Of a stretch of DNA of 64,000 bases, positions 18,083-26,696 are shown piece by piece. The notes below the pieces were generated by a model. It saw only the letters and a list, made by a program, of their open reading frames with translations, did no database searches and was not told where the DNA came from. Source of the DNA: a gamma proteobacterium HTCC5015 (GTDB taxonomy: Bacteria; Pseudomonadota; Gammaproteobacteria; HTCC5015); assembly GCA_000155715.1 (NCBI GenBank), contig DS990608.1, forward strand, positions 26,923 to 90,922. The letters run 5' to 3'. The stretch's first letter is position 1. Each line of letters begins with the position of its first letter. The position numbers were made by a program, and so were the translations under genes.

Positions 18083-20287
18083 GTGTCGCGGCGATTTTCC
18101 GTAAGAATTCTACTCAGTCTTATTTTAGTGGCTCTGTTTATTGCTCAAGCAGGGCCTTGGATGAATATCCAAATTATTAGCTCGTTAGAGAACATTGCCT
18201 ACGATCTGAGACTCAATGCGACACGCCCAGACACCGTCGACGATAGAATTGTCATTCTCGATCTCGACGAAAAGTCTCTGTCAGAAGTGGGCCGCTGGCC
18301 TTGGAGTCGGCACCACATGGCAGAACTGTTGGATCAGTTATTTGAGCACTACAACATCCGCGTTATCGGCTTCGATATGGTATTTGCCGAAGCCGACGAA
18401 AGCTCAGGACTGAATGTTTTACAGACGCTCGCCAATGGAGCACTCAAAGATGTCCCAGAGTTCACACAAGAGTTTCAAACGCTGCGCCAATCACTGAAGT
18501 ACGACCAACGCTTTGCCGATAGTTTAAAAGACCGCCCCGTCATTATGGGCTATGTTTTTAACTTAAACTCGGAAGACAAGTACAACATATTGCCCCCATC
18601 GCTCGGCGAGGTCGGAGACGGCCTTCACTTTATCCAGCCCGAAGGGTACACAGGCAATCTGGAAATACTGCAAAAAAACGCCGCAGGTGGCGGCTTTTTC
18701 GACAATCCCAGAGTCGATGAAGACGGCATTTTCCGCCGCGTTCCGCTACTGCAATCTCACGATGGTGAACTGTACGAATCCCTAGCAATGGCAACAACTC
18801 GCATGGCATTGGGATTCCCCGAAATGCGTATCGAAACTTACAGTGACGGCGGCAACTATCAAGCCATTGAAAGTATTACACTCGGGGACGAATATCGCAT
18901 TAATGTCGATAAAAATACGTCTGTGCTCGTTCCCTACCGCGGTCGCCAGGGAAGCTTCCCCTACGTATCCGCCGTAGACGCACTGAAACAACGGGTAGAC
19001 CAATCGGCGCTACAAGGCAAGATCGTCTTGCTGGGAACGTCCGCTCCCGGGCTTCTCGATTTGCGCTCTACCCCTGTGGAGAAAAACTATCCCGGGGTAG
19101 AAGTCCACGCCAATGTCATCTCGGGGATTCTCGACAACCGTATCAAACACCAACCCTCCTACACGCTCGGTGTTGAAGTACTCGTCCTACTGGTACTCGG
19201 TATTGCCATGATTGCTATCACCGCCCTACTCTCGCCTCTATGGAGTACGGCCTTCACCTTAGGCCTGATGCTAGTGACCATCGCGTTCAATATGCTGGCT
19301 TGGGAAGCGGGGCTCGTCGTTCCCATTGCTAACACCTTACTGCTTCTTTTGGGTCTGTTTATTTTACATATGTCGTACGGCTTCTTTATCGAGTCGCGCG
19401 GTAAAAGGGCCCTCGCCAAGCTGTTCGGCCAGTACATTCCCCCAGAGCTCGTCGACGAGATGTCTGCCGACCCCACGGAGATCGTCTTAGACGGTCAAAG
19501 CCGGGAAATGACGGTGCTTTTTTCCGATGTACGCGGTTTCACCACTATTTCTGAAGGGCTCGACCCCAAAGAGCTAACCCAACTGATGAACAGCTTTTTG
19601 ACCCCGATGACGCGGATTATTCACCACCACCGCGGCACTATCGACAAATACATGGGGGATGCGGTCATGGCTTTTTGGGGCGCGCCTCTGGATGATGCCT
19701 ACCACGCCAAAAATGCGCTCTACGCCGCTTTTGAAATGATCCGAGAGCTCGACGAGCTGCAGCAGGAATTCCAACAGCGCGGGTGGCCAGAAATCCGTAT
19801 TGGCGTCGGTTTAAACACGGGCACCATGAGCGTTGGCAACATGGGTTCTGAGTTCCGCATGGCCTATACCGCGCTCGGCGATGCGGTCAATCTTGGCTCT
19901 CGCCTCGAGGGACTCACCAAGCAATACGGCGTCACACTGATCGTCAGCGAGACGACCGCGGAAGCCGTGCCCGAGTGCGACTACCTCGAACTCGATCGCG
20001 TGCGAGTCAAAGGCAAGAGCGAGCCCGTGACGATTTATGAGCCCATTGGCTTAAGCATTGATTTAAGCAAAGAGGAGCGCTCAGAAGTTCGACGCTTCAA
20101 TAAAGCACTCGAACTCTATCGAAGCCAGCGCTGGGACCAAGCCGAGCAAGAAATTTTCTCGCTGGCTCAGTCGACAAATACAAAAGATCGCAAGGTCTAT
20201 CAAATTTATTTAGAGCGAATACAGCTCTTCCGAAAAGAGCCACCCCCTGAAAATTGGGATGGCGTTTTTACACATACAAGCAAGTAA
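18083..20287 (+). CDS. CHASE2-domain class III adenylate/guanylate cyclase
   Basis: A 734-residue membrane cyclase. The GTG start at 18083 is preceded by AGGAGAG at proper spacing. After an N-terminal membrane helix comes an extracytoplasmic CHASE2 domain (about 30-350, with ILDLDEKSLSEVGRWPWSRH), then three membrane helices (about 355-440). The cyclase domain spans about 475-665. Metal ligand Asp482 lies in LFSDVRGFTT; the second metal Asp is in DKYMGDAVMAFWG, where Lys522 is a base-recognition residue; YTALGDAVNLGSRLEG supplies the partner Asp expected for ATP. Adenylate cyclase activity is the best guess. A HD phosphodiesterase gene follows 21 bp downstream. Confidence 0.9.
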   Translation: MSRRFSVRILLSLILVALFIAQAGPWMNIQIISSLENIAYDLRLNATRPDTVDDRIVILDLDEKSLSEVGRWPWSRHHMAELLDQLFEHYNIRVIGFDMVFAEADESSGLNVLQTLANGALKDVPEFTQEFQTLRQSLKYDQRFADSLKDRPVIMGYVFNLNSEDKYNILPPSLGEVGDGLHFIQPEGYTGNLEILQKNAAGGGFFDNPRVDEDGIFRRVPLLQSHDGELYESLAMATTRMALGFPEMRIETYSDGGNYQAIESITLGDEYRINVDKNTSVLVPYRGRQGSFPYVSAVDALKQRVDQSALQGKIVLLGTSAPGLLDLRSTPVEKNYPGVEVHANVISGILDNRIKHQPSYTLGVEVLVLLVLGIAMIAITALLSPLWSTAFTLGLMLVTIAFNMLAWEAGLVVPIANTLLLLLGLFILHMSYGFFIESRGKRALAKLFGQYIPPELVDEMSADPTEIVLDGQSREMTVLFSDVRGFTTISEGLDPKELTQLMNSFLTPMTRIIHHHRGTIDKYMGDAVMAFWGAPLDDAYHAKNALYAAFEMIRELDELQQEFQQRGWPEIRIGVGLNTGTMSVGNMGSEFRMAYTALGDAVNLGSRLEGLTKQYGVTLIVSETTAEAVPECDYLELDRVRVKGKSEPVTIYEPIGLSIDLSKEERSEVRRFNKALELYRSQRWDQAEQEIFSLAQSTNTKDRKVYQIYLERIQLFRKEPPPENWDGVFTHTSK

Positions 20288-20308
20288 TGCAAAGACGGCG
20301 ACACTGCG

Positions 20309-21304
20309 ATGAAAAAGAGAGACAAACGACACGACGTTAGCAACGGCGTTGATGTAACGCGTTATGAATCGGTGCGAGACGAGGTTTTGTCTCTGTTTTC
20401 TCACCTCTATCCAGGATACGACAATGAGCCTCTCAGCGAGGCTCTCAAGCAGAGCTTTGCGGATTTTGATCGCCTCTTTCGCGGCCATTTTCCCGACTTT
20501 CACTTCTGTGACACGCCCTACCACGATATTCAACACACACTAGATATGTCGCTGGCCATGGCTCGCTTGATTTACGGCCACGACCGAAACGCTAAGCCCA
20601 GTGAACAGCTCGGCGCCTATCGAGCCACTGTTGGCGTCATCTCCGCCCTCTTTCACGACTCTGGCTACATTCGCCACCACAGCGACAAGCAGTATCGCAA
20701 TGGTGCCGAGTGCACCAAAATCCATGTCAGCCGCAGCGCGAATTTTCTAGCCAAGTACTTACCGACTATCGGCTTGGAAGACGCCGTTTTCACCACCAAT
20801 AAAATCGTTCATTTTACCGGCTACGAAGTGTCCGTGGATCGCCTGCAACTCGAGGACAAACGGTTTCAGCTCATCGGATACATGCTGGGCAGCGCCGATT
20901 TGATGGCGCAAATGTCCGACCGCTGCTATCTAGAAAAATGCCGCGATCGGCTCTATCCCGAGTTTGTGCTCGGGGGTATCGACCGTATCGACCGCGCCGA
21001 CGGCAGTGTTCACCGCATTTACACCTCGCCAACCAATTTATTGACGCAGACGCCCGATTTCTACCAAAAGAGCGTTTTCCCGCGTTTAGAGCATATTTTT
21101 GAAGGCGTTTACGCCTATGCCCTCGATTATTTTGGTACCAAGAACTACTACATGGATGAAATTGAATTAAATATCGAGTACTTGCAGAAAGTCCTACGAG
21201 CCAACGACTTTTCACTGCTGCGGAGAGAGCCGCTGCCCAATTTGGCAACCACTAAAGCTGCCGAGTCCTTTCAATCCGTACTCGAAGAAAAACTGAGTGA
21301 TTAA
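20309..21304 (+). CDS. HD-domain phosphohydrolase resembling class I cyclic-nucleotide phosphodiesterase
   Basis: A 331-residue cytoplasmic protein. The core carries YHDIQHTLDMSLAMARLI, SALFHDSGYIRHH and a later GSADLMAQMSDR. These align by eye with the YHNxxH, HDxxH and distal Asp metal-site motifs of class I cyclic-nucleotide phosphodiesterases (PDEase_I/HD superfamily). It begins 21 bp after the cyclase stop on the same strand, so a paired cAMP synthesis and degradation unit is likely. Other HD phosphohydrolase activities cannot be excluded; the domain assignment is firm but the substrate is inferred from context. Confidence 0.75.
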   Translation: MKKRDKRHDVSNGVDVTRYESVRDEVLSLFSHLYPGYDNEPLSEALKQSFADFDRLFRGHFPDFHFCDTPYHDIQHTLDMSLAMARLIYGHDRNAKPSEQLGAYRATVGVISALFHDSGYIRHHSDKQYRNGAECTKIHVSRSANFLAKYLPTIGLEDAVFTTNKIVHFTGYEVSVDRLQLEDKRFQLIGYMLGSADLMAQMSDRCYLEKCRDRLYPEFVLGGIDRIDRADGSVHRIYTSPTNLLTQTPDFYQKSVFPRLEHIFEGVYAYALDYFGTKNYYMDEIELNIEYLQKVLRANDFSLLRREPLPNLATTKAAESFQSVLEEKLSD

Positions 21305-21325
21305 CCACGCACCCCATTTAACTGT

Positions 21326-21443
21326 CACACCGTCATCTCGAACTTGATTTGCAGGGAATGTCGATAAAGTGCGGGATCGGAAGCTTCAGGATCGCTCCAA
21401 AAATCTTCCCGATGGAGATTCCCGATCAAATCTGGAATGAAAA
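21326..21443. repeat. Degenerate copy of a dispersed intergenic repeat
   Basis: The gap between the HD phosphodiesterase gene and sdhE contains a decayed relative of the repeats at 53.3 and 54.6 kb. It has GTCATCTCGAACTTGATTTG near its left end and GGAGATTCCCGATCAAATC followed by TGGAATGA near its right end. No gene is visible in the gap. Confidence 0.55.
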
Positions 21444-21487
21444 AAGGCCTTATAAGCTGGAGCGAGCTAGGCCCGATTGATGCCTTT

Positions 21488-21754
21488 TCAAGAGTAATTT
21501 TTCGCGGGCGACTGGCGAATTTTCTCAATCACTTCTGCAATGCTCGCCTCTTCCGCTTGCTCTTGACCGTTTAGCAGTCGAAACAGAAGGGGCTCCTCAT
21601 AGTCGTTGAGCAGGGTCTCAAAGGCTTGCTGCTCGCTGCTAGAGGCTTCTAAGTAGTACAAATCGAGATAACGCAGCATCAACTGATCGAGCTCTTTCAT
21701 GCCTCGGCGGCATCGCCACTTGAGTTGTGCCACCTTGTTCTCTGTATTAGACAT
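21488..21754 (-). CDS. sdhE: SdhE, FAD assembly factor for succinate dehydrogenase
   Basis: An 88-residue protein of the SdhE/YgfY (Sdh5, SDHAF2) family, which promotes covalent flavinylation of SdhA. The signature RGMKELD (RGxxE motif) is present in KWRCRRGMKELDQLMLRYL. The downstream part with FETLLNDYEEPLLFRLLNG fits the family. The ATG at 21752-21754 is used; the longer open frame to 21838 runs back through the sdh terminator and is not plausible. It lies just downstream of sdhB, separated by a terminator. Confidence 0.92.
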   Translation of the reverse strand: MSNTENKVAQLKWRCRRGMKELDQLMLRYLDLYYLEASSSEQQAFETLLNDYEEPLLFRLLNGQEQAEEASIAEVIEKIRQSPAKNYS

Positions 21755-21793
21755 TACTTTATATTCTCTTTTTATCTTGTTGATATTTAATAC

Positions 21794-21817
21794 AAAAAAG
21801 CCTCCCATTGGGAGGCC
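21794..21817 (-). terminator. Intrinsic terminator after sdhB
   Basis: A perfect 7-bp stem GCCTCCC/GGGAGGC with a 3-nt loop has six A's on its plus-strand left side, giving a U run on minus-strand RNA. It sits 25 bp past the sdhB stop codon and should end the sdhCDAB transcript, possibly with read-through into sdhE. Confidence 0.85.
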
Positions 21818-21841
21818 TTTAAGTGGCTTTTTACGCACCGA

Positions 21842-22621
21842 TTAGTATTTGCGCTCCATCAACATTTTCTTGATTTCAGCAATGGCCCGCGCGGGGTTCA
21901 AACCTTTGGGACAAGTTTTTGCGCAGTTCATAATCGTGTGGCAGCGATACAGCTTGAAGGGATCTTCCAAGGCATCGAGACGCTCACCCGTGGCTTCGTC
22001 GCGGCTGTCGATAATCCAGCGGTAGGCTTGCATCAAAACAGCGGGGCCGAGGTAGCGGTCGCCATTCCACCAGTAGCTGGGGCAACTGGTTGAACAACAA
22101 GCACACAAAATACACTCGTAAAGGCCGTCGAGTTGAGCGCGATCGGCCTCTGTCTGCAAACGCTCGCGAGTGGGCGCCTGAGACTTCGTTTTCAAGAAGG
22201 GGTCCACCGAACGCAGCTGAGCGTAGAAGTTGGTGAGGTCGGGCACCAAGTCCTTCACGACGGGCATATGGGGCAAGGGGTAGATTTTGACCGTACCTTT
22301 GACATCCTCGATGGCCTTGGTGCAGGCCAGCGTGTTTGTGCCATCGATATTCATGGCGCAAGAGCCACAGATGCCCTCGCGGCACGAACGGCGCAAAGTC
22401 AGCGTTGGATCCATTTCGTTTTTGATCTTCAGTAATGCATCCAAGACCATCGGACCACAGGTGTCGAGATCGACTTCGTAGGTATCCGTGCGCGGATTTT
22501 TTCCGCTGTCGGGATCGAAACGATAGATCTCAAATTTTTTCGTGTTTTTGGCGCCCTCAGGGGCTTTCCAGACCTTGCCCTTGGTCATAATTGAATTGGC
22601 GGGCAATTTAAATTGTGCCAT
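21842..22621 (-). CDS. sdhB: Succinate dehydrogenase iron-sulfur subunit
   Basis: A 259-residue protein carrying electrons from SdhA flavin to quinone. The 2Fe-2S ligands are in [12 protein letters not shown] plus the later Cys in TLAC. The 4Fe-4S and 3Fe-4S ligands are in [13 protein letters not shown] and [17 protein letters not shown]. The ATG is preceded by AGGAGATAAGAC, a good ribosome-binding site. It has about 20 more N-terminal residues than the E. coli subunit ([20 protein letters not shown]). Last gene of sdhCDAB, 19 bp after sdhA. Confidence 0.96.
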   Translation of the reverse strand: MAQFKLPANSIMTKGKVWKAPEGAKNTKKFEIYRFDPDSGKNPRTDTYEVDLDTCGPMVLDALLKIKNEMDPTLTLRRSCREGICGSCAMNIDGTNTLACTKAIEDVKGTVKIYPLPHMPVVKDLVPDLTNFYAQLRSVDPFLKTKSQAPTRERLQTEADRAQLDGLYECILCACCSTSCPSYWWNGDRYLGPAVLMQAYRWIIDSRDEATGERLDALEDPFKLYRCHTIMNCAKTCPKGLNPARAIAEIKKMLMERKY

Positions 22622-22640
22622 GTCTTATCTCCTCCGCCTC

Positions 22641-24428
22641 TTAATAAACGCGCTTCTTAGGCGGAATAACGTCACACTCATCGGTCAGTGTGTACATGTG
22701 AACGGGACGATACTCGAACTCAACGTTCCACTGATCGTCGATAACCGCATAGGTGTGCTTGTGCCACTCTTCGTCGAGGCGATCGGGATAGTCCTCGTGG
22801 GCGTGGGCCCCGCGGCTTTCTTTGCGGTTGTACGCACCTTTGATCGTCAGCATGGCCTGGCTCATTAAGTTGTCCAGCTCCAGAGTTTCGATCAAGTCGG
22901 TATTCCAGATAAGCGAGCGATCGGTCACTTTGATATCCGCCAAATCTTGGGCGATGGCATCAATTTTTTCGATGCCCTCTTTGAGGCTCTCGTCGGTTCT
23001 GAATACCGCTGCGTGCGTTTGCATGGTTTTCTGCATGTTCAAACGCACATCGGCAGTGGGCTTGCTGCCGTCCGCCGTGCGGAAGCTTTCAAGGCGGTTT
23101 AGACACTTGTCGACGGGCTCGGAAGTCAGCGATTTGTGCGTTTCGCCAGCCGTCACAACTTCGGCTGCGCGATTCGCCGCAGCGCGGCCAAACACCACCA
23201 AGTCGAGCAATGAGTTAGAACCCAAGCGATTGGCGCCGTGTACGGACACACAGGCTGCCTCGCCAATGGCCATTAGCCCGGGGACTACCGCGTCGGGATC
23301 GCCGTCTTTAATCGTCACTACCTCACCGTGATAGTTGGTGGGAATACCACCCATGTTGTAGTGAACGGTTGGGATCACGGGGATGGGCTCTTTGGCAACA
23401 TCGACACCGGCAAAGATGCGCGCGCTCTCGGCGATACCAGGCAGGCGTTGATTGATGACCTCGGGGCCGAGGTGCATCAAGTTCAAGTAGATGTGATCTT
23501 TCTCATCGCCAACACCATTGCCATCGCGAATCTCCATGGTCATAGAGCGGCTCACCACATCACGCGATGCGAGGTCTTTGGCATTGGGCGCATAGCGCTC
23601 CATAAAGCGCTCGCCCTTGCTGTTCGTGAGGTAGCCGCCCTCGCCTCGCACGCCTTCGGTAATCAGACAGCCTGCGCCATAGATGCCAGTGGGGTGAAAC
23701 TGTACAAACTCCATGTCCTGCATGCCGAGACCGGCGCGCACGACCATGCCGCCACCGTCGCCCGTGCAGGTGTGCGCGGATGTGGCGGAGAAGTAGGCGC
23801 GGCCGTAGCCACCAGTGGCCAGCACCACCATGTGGGCGCGGAATACGTGGATTTTGCCCGTCGCCATCTCCAGAGCAATCACGCCCTTACAGGCGCCCTC
23901 GTCGTCCATAATCAGGTCGAGCGCAAAGAACTCGACAAAGAATTCGGCATCGTGACGCAGAGACTGCGAGTACAGCGTGTGCAAAATCGCGTGGCCTGTG
24001 CGGTCAGCCGCAGCACAAGTGCGCTGAGCCGTGCCCTCGCCAAAGTTGGTGGTCATGCCGCCGAAGGGACGCTGATAGATCTTGCCCGCCTCTGTGCGCG
24101 AGAAAGGCACACCGTAGTGCTCTAGCTCGATAATCGCGGGAATGGCCTCGCGACACATATATTCAATGGCGTCTTGGTCACCCAGCCAGTCGGAGCCTTT
24201 GACCGTGTCGTACATGTGCCAGCGCCAATCATCTTGCCCCATATTGCCAAGGGCCGCTGAAATACCCCCTTGAGCGGCCACCGTGTGGCTGCGCGTGGGA
24301 AACACTTTGGTGATACAGGCCGTGTTGAGACCTTTTTGAGCCATGCCAAATGTGGCGCGCAAACCCGCGCCGCCGGCACCGACAACGACCACATCGTACT
24401 CGTGGTTGACGATTTCGTAGTTATGCAT
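22641..24428 (-). CDS. sdhA: Succinate dehydrogenase flavoprotein subunit
   Basis: A 595-residue FAD protein oxidising succinate to fumarate. The dinucleotide-binding start is [12 protein letters not shown]. The covalent-FAD histidine is in [10 protein letters not shown]. Active-site segments include [16 protein letters not shown] and [13 protein letters not shown]. The ATG at 24426-24428 is preferred because AAGGAG lies 11 nt upstream; a GTG four codons earlier overlaps that site. The C-terminus ([20 protein letters not shown]) is typical. It is co-transcribed with sdhD, 15 bp upstream. Confidence 0.97.
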   Translation of the reverse strand: MHNYEIVNHEYDVVVVGAGGAGLRATFGMAQKGLNTACITKVFPTRSHTVAAQGGISAALGNMGQDDWRWHMYDTVKGSDWLGDQDAIEYMCREAIPAIIELEHYGVPFSRTEAGKIYQRPFGGMTTNFGEGTAQRTCAAADRTGHAILHTLYSQSLRHDAEFFVEFFALDLIMDDEGACKGVIALEMATGKIHVFRAHMVVLATGGYGRAYFSATSAHTCTGDGGGMVVRAGLGMQDMEFVQFHPTGIYGAGCLITEGVRGEGGYLTNSKGERFMERYAPNAKDLASRDVVSRSMTMEIRDGNGVGDEKDHIYLNLMHLGPEVINQRLPGIAESARIFAGVDVAKEPIPVIPTVHYNMGGIPTNYHGEVVTIKDGDPDAVVPGLMAIGEAACVSVHGANRLGSNSLLDLVVFGRAAANRAAEVVTAGETHKSLTSEPVDKCLNRLESFRTADGSKPTADVRLNMQKTMQTHAAVFRTDESLKEGIEKIDAIAQDLADIKVTDRSLIWNTDLIETLELDNLMSQAMLTIKGAYNRKESRGAHAHEDYPDRLDEEWHKHTYAVIDDQWNVEFEYRPVHMYTLTDECDVIPPKKRVY

Positions 24429-24443
24429 CTTCTCAGTCACTCC

Positions 24444-24824
24444 TTAGGCGGCCACAGCCAATTTCAAAATGGCCAAAATACTGACCACCGCCAAGGCAAA
24501 ATTGGCAAAATTAATCAAAATCTGAACCGTGAGGCGCAGCCAATGTGGGCGTAGGTAATCTTCTAGCACCACCTGCATGCCTAGTGAGCTGTGATAAAAC
24601 ACAGACACGGTTAAGCAAATCAGCAGCGTGGCGTTCAAGGGGTTGGCGATAAAGTCGCGCACACTCGCTAAGTCTGCACCACCTAGACAGGCGATGGAGA
24701 ATGTTAGCCACAGCATCAAGGGCACCAGTGCGATACCGGTGAGGCGCTGAATCATAAAATGGTGCGTGCCGTCTTTGGCCGAACCGAGGCCATAGGCCTT
24801 ACTCAATGGGGAACGAAAGCTCAT
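24444..24824 (-). CDS. sdhD: Succinate dehydrogenase membrane anchor subunit
   Basis: A 126-residue integral membrane protein with three hydrophobic helices (LTGIALVPLMLWLTFSIACL, ATLLICLTVSVFYHSSLGMQ and FANFALAVVSILAILKLAVA). HHFMIQRLTGI and FYHSSLGMQVVLEDY match SdhD, including the heme/quinone-site region. It anchors SdhAB in the inner membrane with SdhC. It lies between sdhC and sdhA with short spacers. Confidence 0.93.
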   Translation of the reverse strand: MSFRSPLSKAYGLGSAKDGTHHFMIQRLTGIALVPLMLWLTFSIACLGGADLASVRDFIANPLNATLLICLTVSVFYHSSLGMQVVLEDYLRPHWLRLTVQILINFANFALAVVSILAILKLAVAA

Positions 24825-24834
24825 AGTGTGTCTC

Positions 24835-25215
24835 CTACGCGAGTGCCAGTGCCCAGGCTGCCGCCGTGAGCAAAAGAGCCGCCACTACGCTAATCGCGCC
24901 ACTGCGGTCGGCAGACTTCAATTCGAAACCGTGGCCGGCATCCCAGAAAAGATGGCGAATGCCGTTGCACAGGTGGTAATTCAAGCTCAATGTGATTAAA
25001 AACAAAACCACTTGGCCATACCACGCGCTGAGGTGCTGCTGCAGGCAGTCATAAGCTTCGCCACCGCTCACGGCCGTCAATAAGACAACGGGCAGCAGCA
25101 AAATAGCGATGGAAAGGGCCACACCGGTAGCTCGGTGCAAGATGGAGAGCCAAGCCAACATCGGCAGGCGGTAAACCTGCAAGTGTGGCGACAATGGACG
25201 ATTATCGTTGGACAC
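24835..25215 (-). CDS. sdhC: Succinate dehydrogenase cytochrome b556 subunit
   Basis: A 126-residue membrane protein starting at a GTG. NRPLSPHLQVYRLPMLAWLS and SILHRATGVALS are the SdhC signature, and NYHLCNGIRHLFWDAGHGFE carries the heme-ligand histidine. Three membrane helices are visible. It is the first of the four sdh subunit genes, 26 bp downstream of the SDHAF4-like gene. Confidence 0.93.
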   Translation of the reverse strand: MSNDNRPLSPHLQVYRLPMLAWLSILHRATGVALSIAILLLPVVLLTAVSGGEAYDCLQQHLSAWYGQVVLFLITLSLNYHLCNGIRHLFWDAGHGFELKSADRSGAISVVAALLLTAAAWALALA

Positions 25216-25241
25216 GGATTCAGTACCTTCGGCTGGTTACT

Positions 25242-25463
25242 TTAGAAATCAATGCAGCGACCGGCCTTTTCCCAGTCACCGTAGCGAGTCGGTTCTAAGC
25301 CCTTGGGGCCACCGTGCTCGCTGACTTGATCTTTAGGGCCCTCGGCCCCACAGTCTGCGCTGTTATCTTTTGTTTGAGCAGTGAACTCATTGGAAGAGCT
25401 TGAACCGCCACCTGCACCTTCGTTGGTACCTTCTAGTGACTTATCTGCGTCATCGTTCGACAT
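25242..25463 (-). CDS. SDHAF4-like succinate dehydrogenase assembly factor (DUF1674)
   Basis: A 73-residue protein whose C-terminus GGPKGLEPTRYGDWEKAGRC, followed by IDF, is the diagnostic DUF1674/SDHAF4 motif. The N-terminal half is low-complexity and acidic (Ser/Asn/Glu-rich). The ATG at 25461-25463 is preceded by GAGGAGA. In mitochondria SDHAF4 binds flavinated SdhA and helps SdhA-SdhB assembly. Its position directly upstream of sdhC on the same strand supports that role here. It is easily overlooked because of its size. Confidence 0.85.
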   Translation of the reverse strand: MSNDDADKSLEGTNEGAGGGSSSSNEFTAQTKDNSADCGAEGPKDQVSEHGGPKGLEPTRYGDWEKAGRCIDF

Positions 25464-25611
25464 CAATCTCTCCTCAGCGCGGTGGCGAGATTTTACGCCA
25501 GACAAGGCTTCGTTTCAAAGTGTTAAGTTAATCCAATGATAGCGCACCTTCCCTTGTTAGAATTGGCGTTAGAATGATTCCTATTCCCCTTTTAACCACT
25601 GTGAGGTTTTC

Positions 25612-26613
25612 ATGAACAGTGCTTGGACAGAATTCACACAAAATCGATCACTCGCGCCACTCGACGTTTCAACGCTGAGTAACACAGCGATTTTAGCGCC
25701 CTGTGGCGACGATGCCATCCTCAAAGTCAGTGGCAGCGATGCAACGGAGTTTTTGCACGGGCAGCTCAGCAGCGATGTCAAAAACCTCCAGGTGGGCAGC
25801 AGCCAACTCAGTAGTTACTCATCACCTAAGGGCATGGTCTATAGCCACTGCCGACTATACAAGCTGAGTAACGATGAGTGCTTGTTGCGACTCCCCCGCT
25901 CCTTAACGGTCAGTGTCGGCAAACGCCTCAAGATGTTTGTATTGCGCGCACAGGTAGAGATCACCGTTGATGAAAGTGTGGGCGTCTTGTTACTAGCGGG
26001 AAGCGAAGCCAGTGCATTGACACCATTGTGTGATGATTTGCCAGACACGCCTGATCACTTTTCGCAAAGCGAACATTCCATTGCGCTTAAACTGCCTGAC
26101 ATCCAAAGGGAAAACGGCTCACTGCCCTATTACGAAGTCGTGCTGAGCAATGAACATCTCAGTACAGCTTGGAAAACACTCACTCAAACGCACCTTGCGT
26201 GCGACCCCAGTACCGCGGATTTATTGCGCATTCTCTCGGGTGAGCCACACTTAAGTCCGAGCACCACCGAGCAGTTTGTTGCGCAAAATCTCAACTTACA
26301 CTTGAATGGCGGCATCAGTTTTAAAAAGGGTTGTTACCCAGGCCAAGAATATATTGCCAAAACGCAATATCGTGGCCGATTGCGCAGCCAACTCTTTCGA
26401 CTCACGGGAGAGACTGAACTCGAGCCTGGCGCCGCACTGTATTCAAACCCAGATTCAAACACAGAGATCGGCACAGTCCTCAAATCCGCCTGGGATGGTC
26501 AGAGCTATCAAACGACGGCCGTGTTGCGACTGAAAGCCACTGAATCGGGAACAGTCTATACAGGTGATAACAGTGAATGCGCCGTTCACACACCAACGTA
26601 TAGCGGGCAGTGA
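25612..26613 (+). CDS. ygfZ: YgfZ, folate-binding protein for iron-sulfur protein maintenance
   Basis: A 333-residue protein of the YgfZ/GcvT family. The signature KKGCYPGQEYIAKTQYRGRL contains the conserved Cys of the K-G-C-Y-x-G-Q-E motif. The N-terminal half (FLHGQLSSDVKNLQ, SPKGMVYSHCRL) fits the folate-binding fold. YgfZ supports a subset of Fe-S enzymes and MiaB-type tRNA modification. It is divergent from the sdh locus; in E. coli it neighbours sdhE, so the association with succinate dehydrogenase assembly recurs here. Confidence 0.92.
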   Translation: MNSAWTEFTQNRSLAPLDVSTLSNTAILAPCGDDAILKVSGSDATEFLHGQLSSDVKNLQVGSSQLSSYSSPKGMVYSHCRLYKLSNDECLLRLPRSLTVSVGKRLKMFVLRAQVEITVDESVGVLLLAGSEASALTPLCDDLPDTPDHFSQSEHSIALKLPDIQRENGSLPYYEVVLSNEHLSTAWKTLTQTHLACDPSTADLLRILSGEPHLSPSTTEQFVAQNLNLHLNGGISFKKGCYPGQEYIAKTQYRGRLRSQLFRLTGETELEPGAALYSNPDSNTEIGTVLKSAWDGQSYQTTAVLRLKATESGTVYTGDNSECAVHTPTYSGQ

Positions 26614-26696
26614 ACGCGATCCGTTCGTCATTGTTAATCAGAGTCAAGCTCTGCTAGCCTTGAGAGGATTTCAGAAGCTTTCACTGGGAGATACTG

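Noticed and set aside
21488..21838. A longer SdhE starting at 21838
   Set aside because: The extra N-terminus would be translated through the sdh terminator hairpin and shows no family similarity; the ATG at 21754 gives the normal length.
23328..24125. A 265-residue open frame antisense to sdhA
   Set aside because: It mirrors a highly conserved coding region with strong codon bias, has no recognisable domain, and sdhA is unambiguous.
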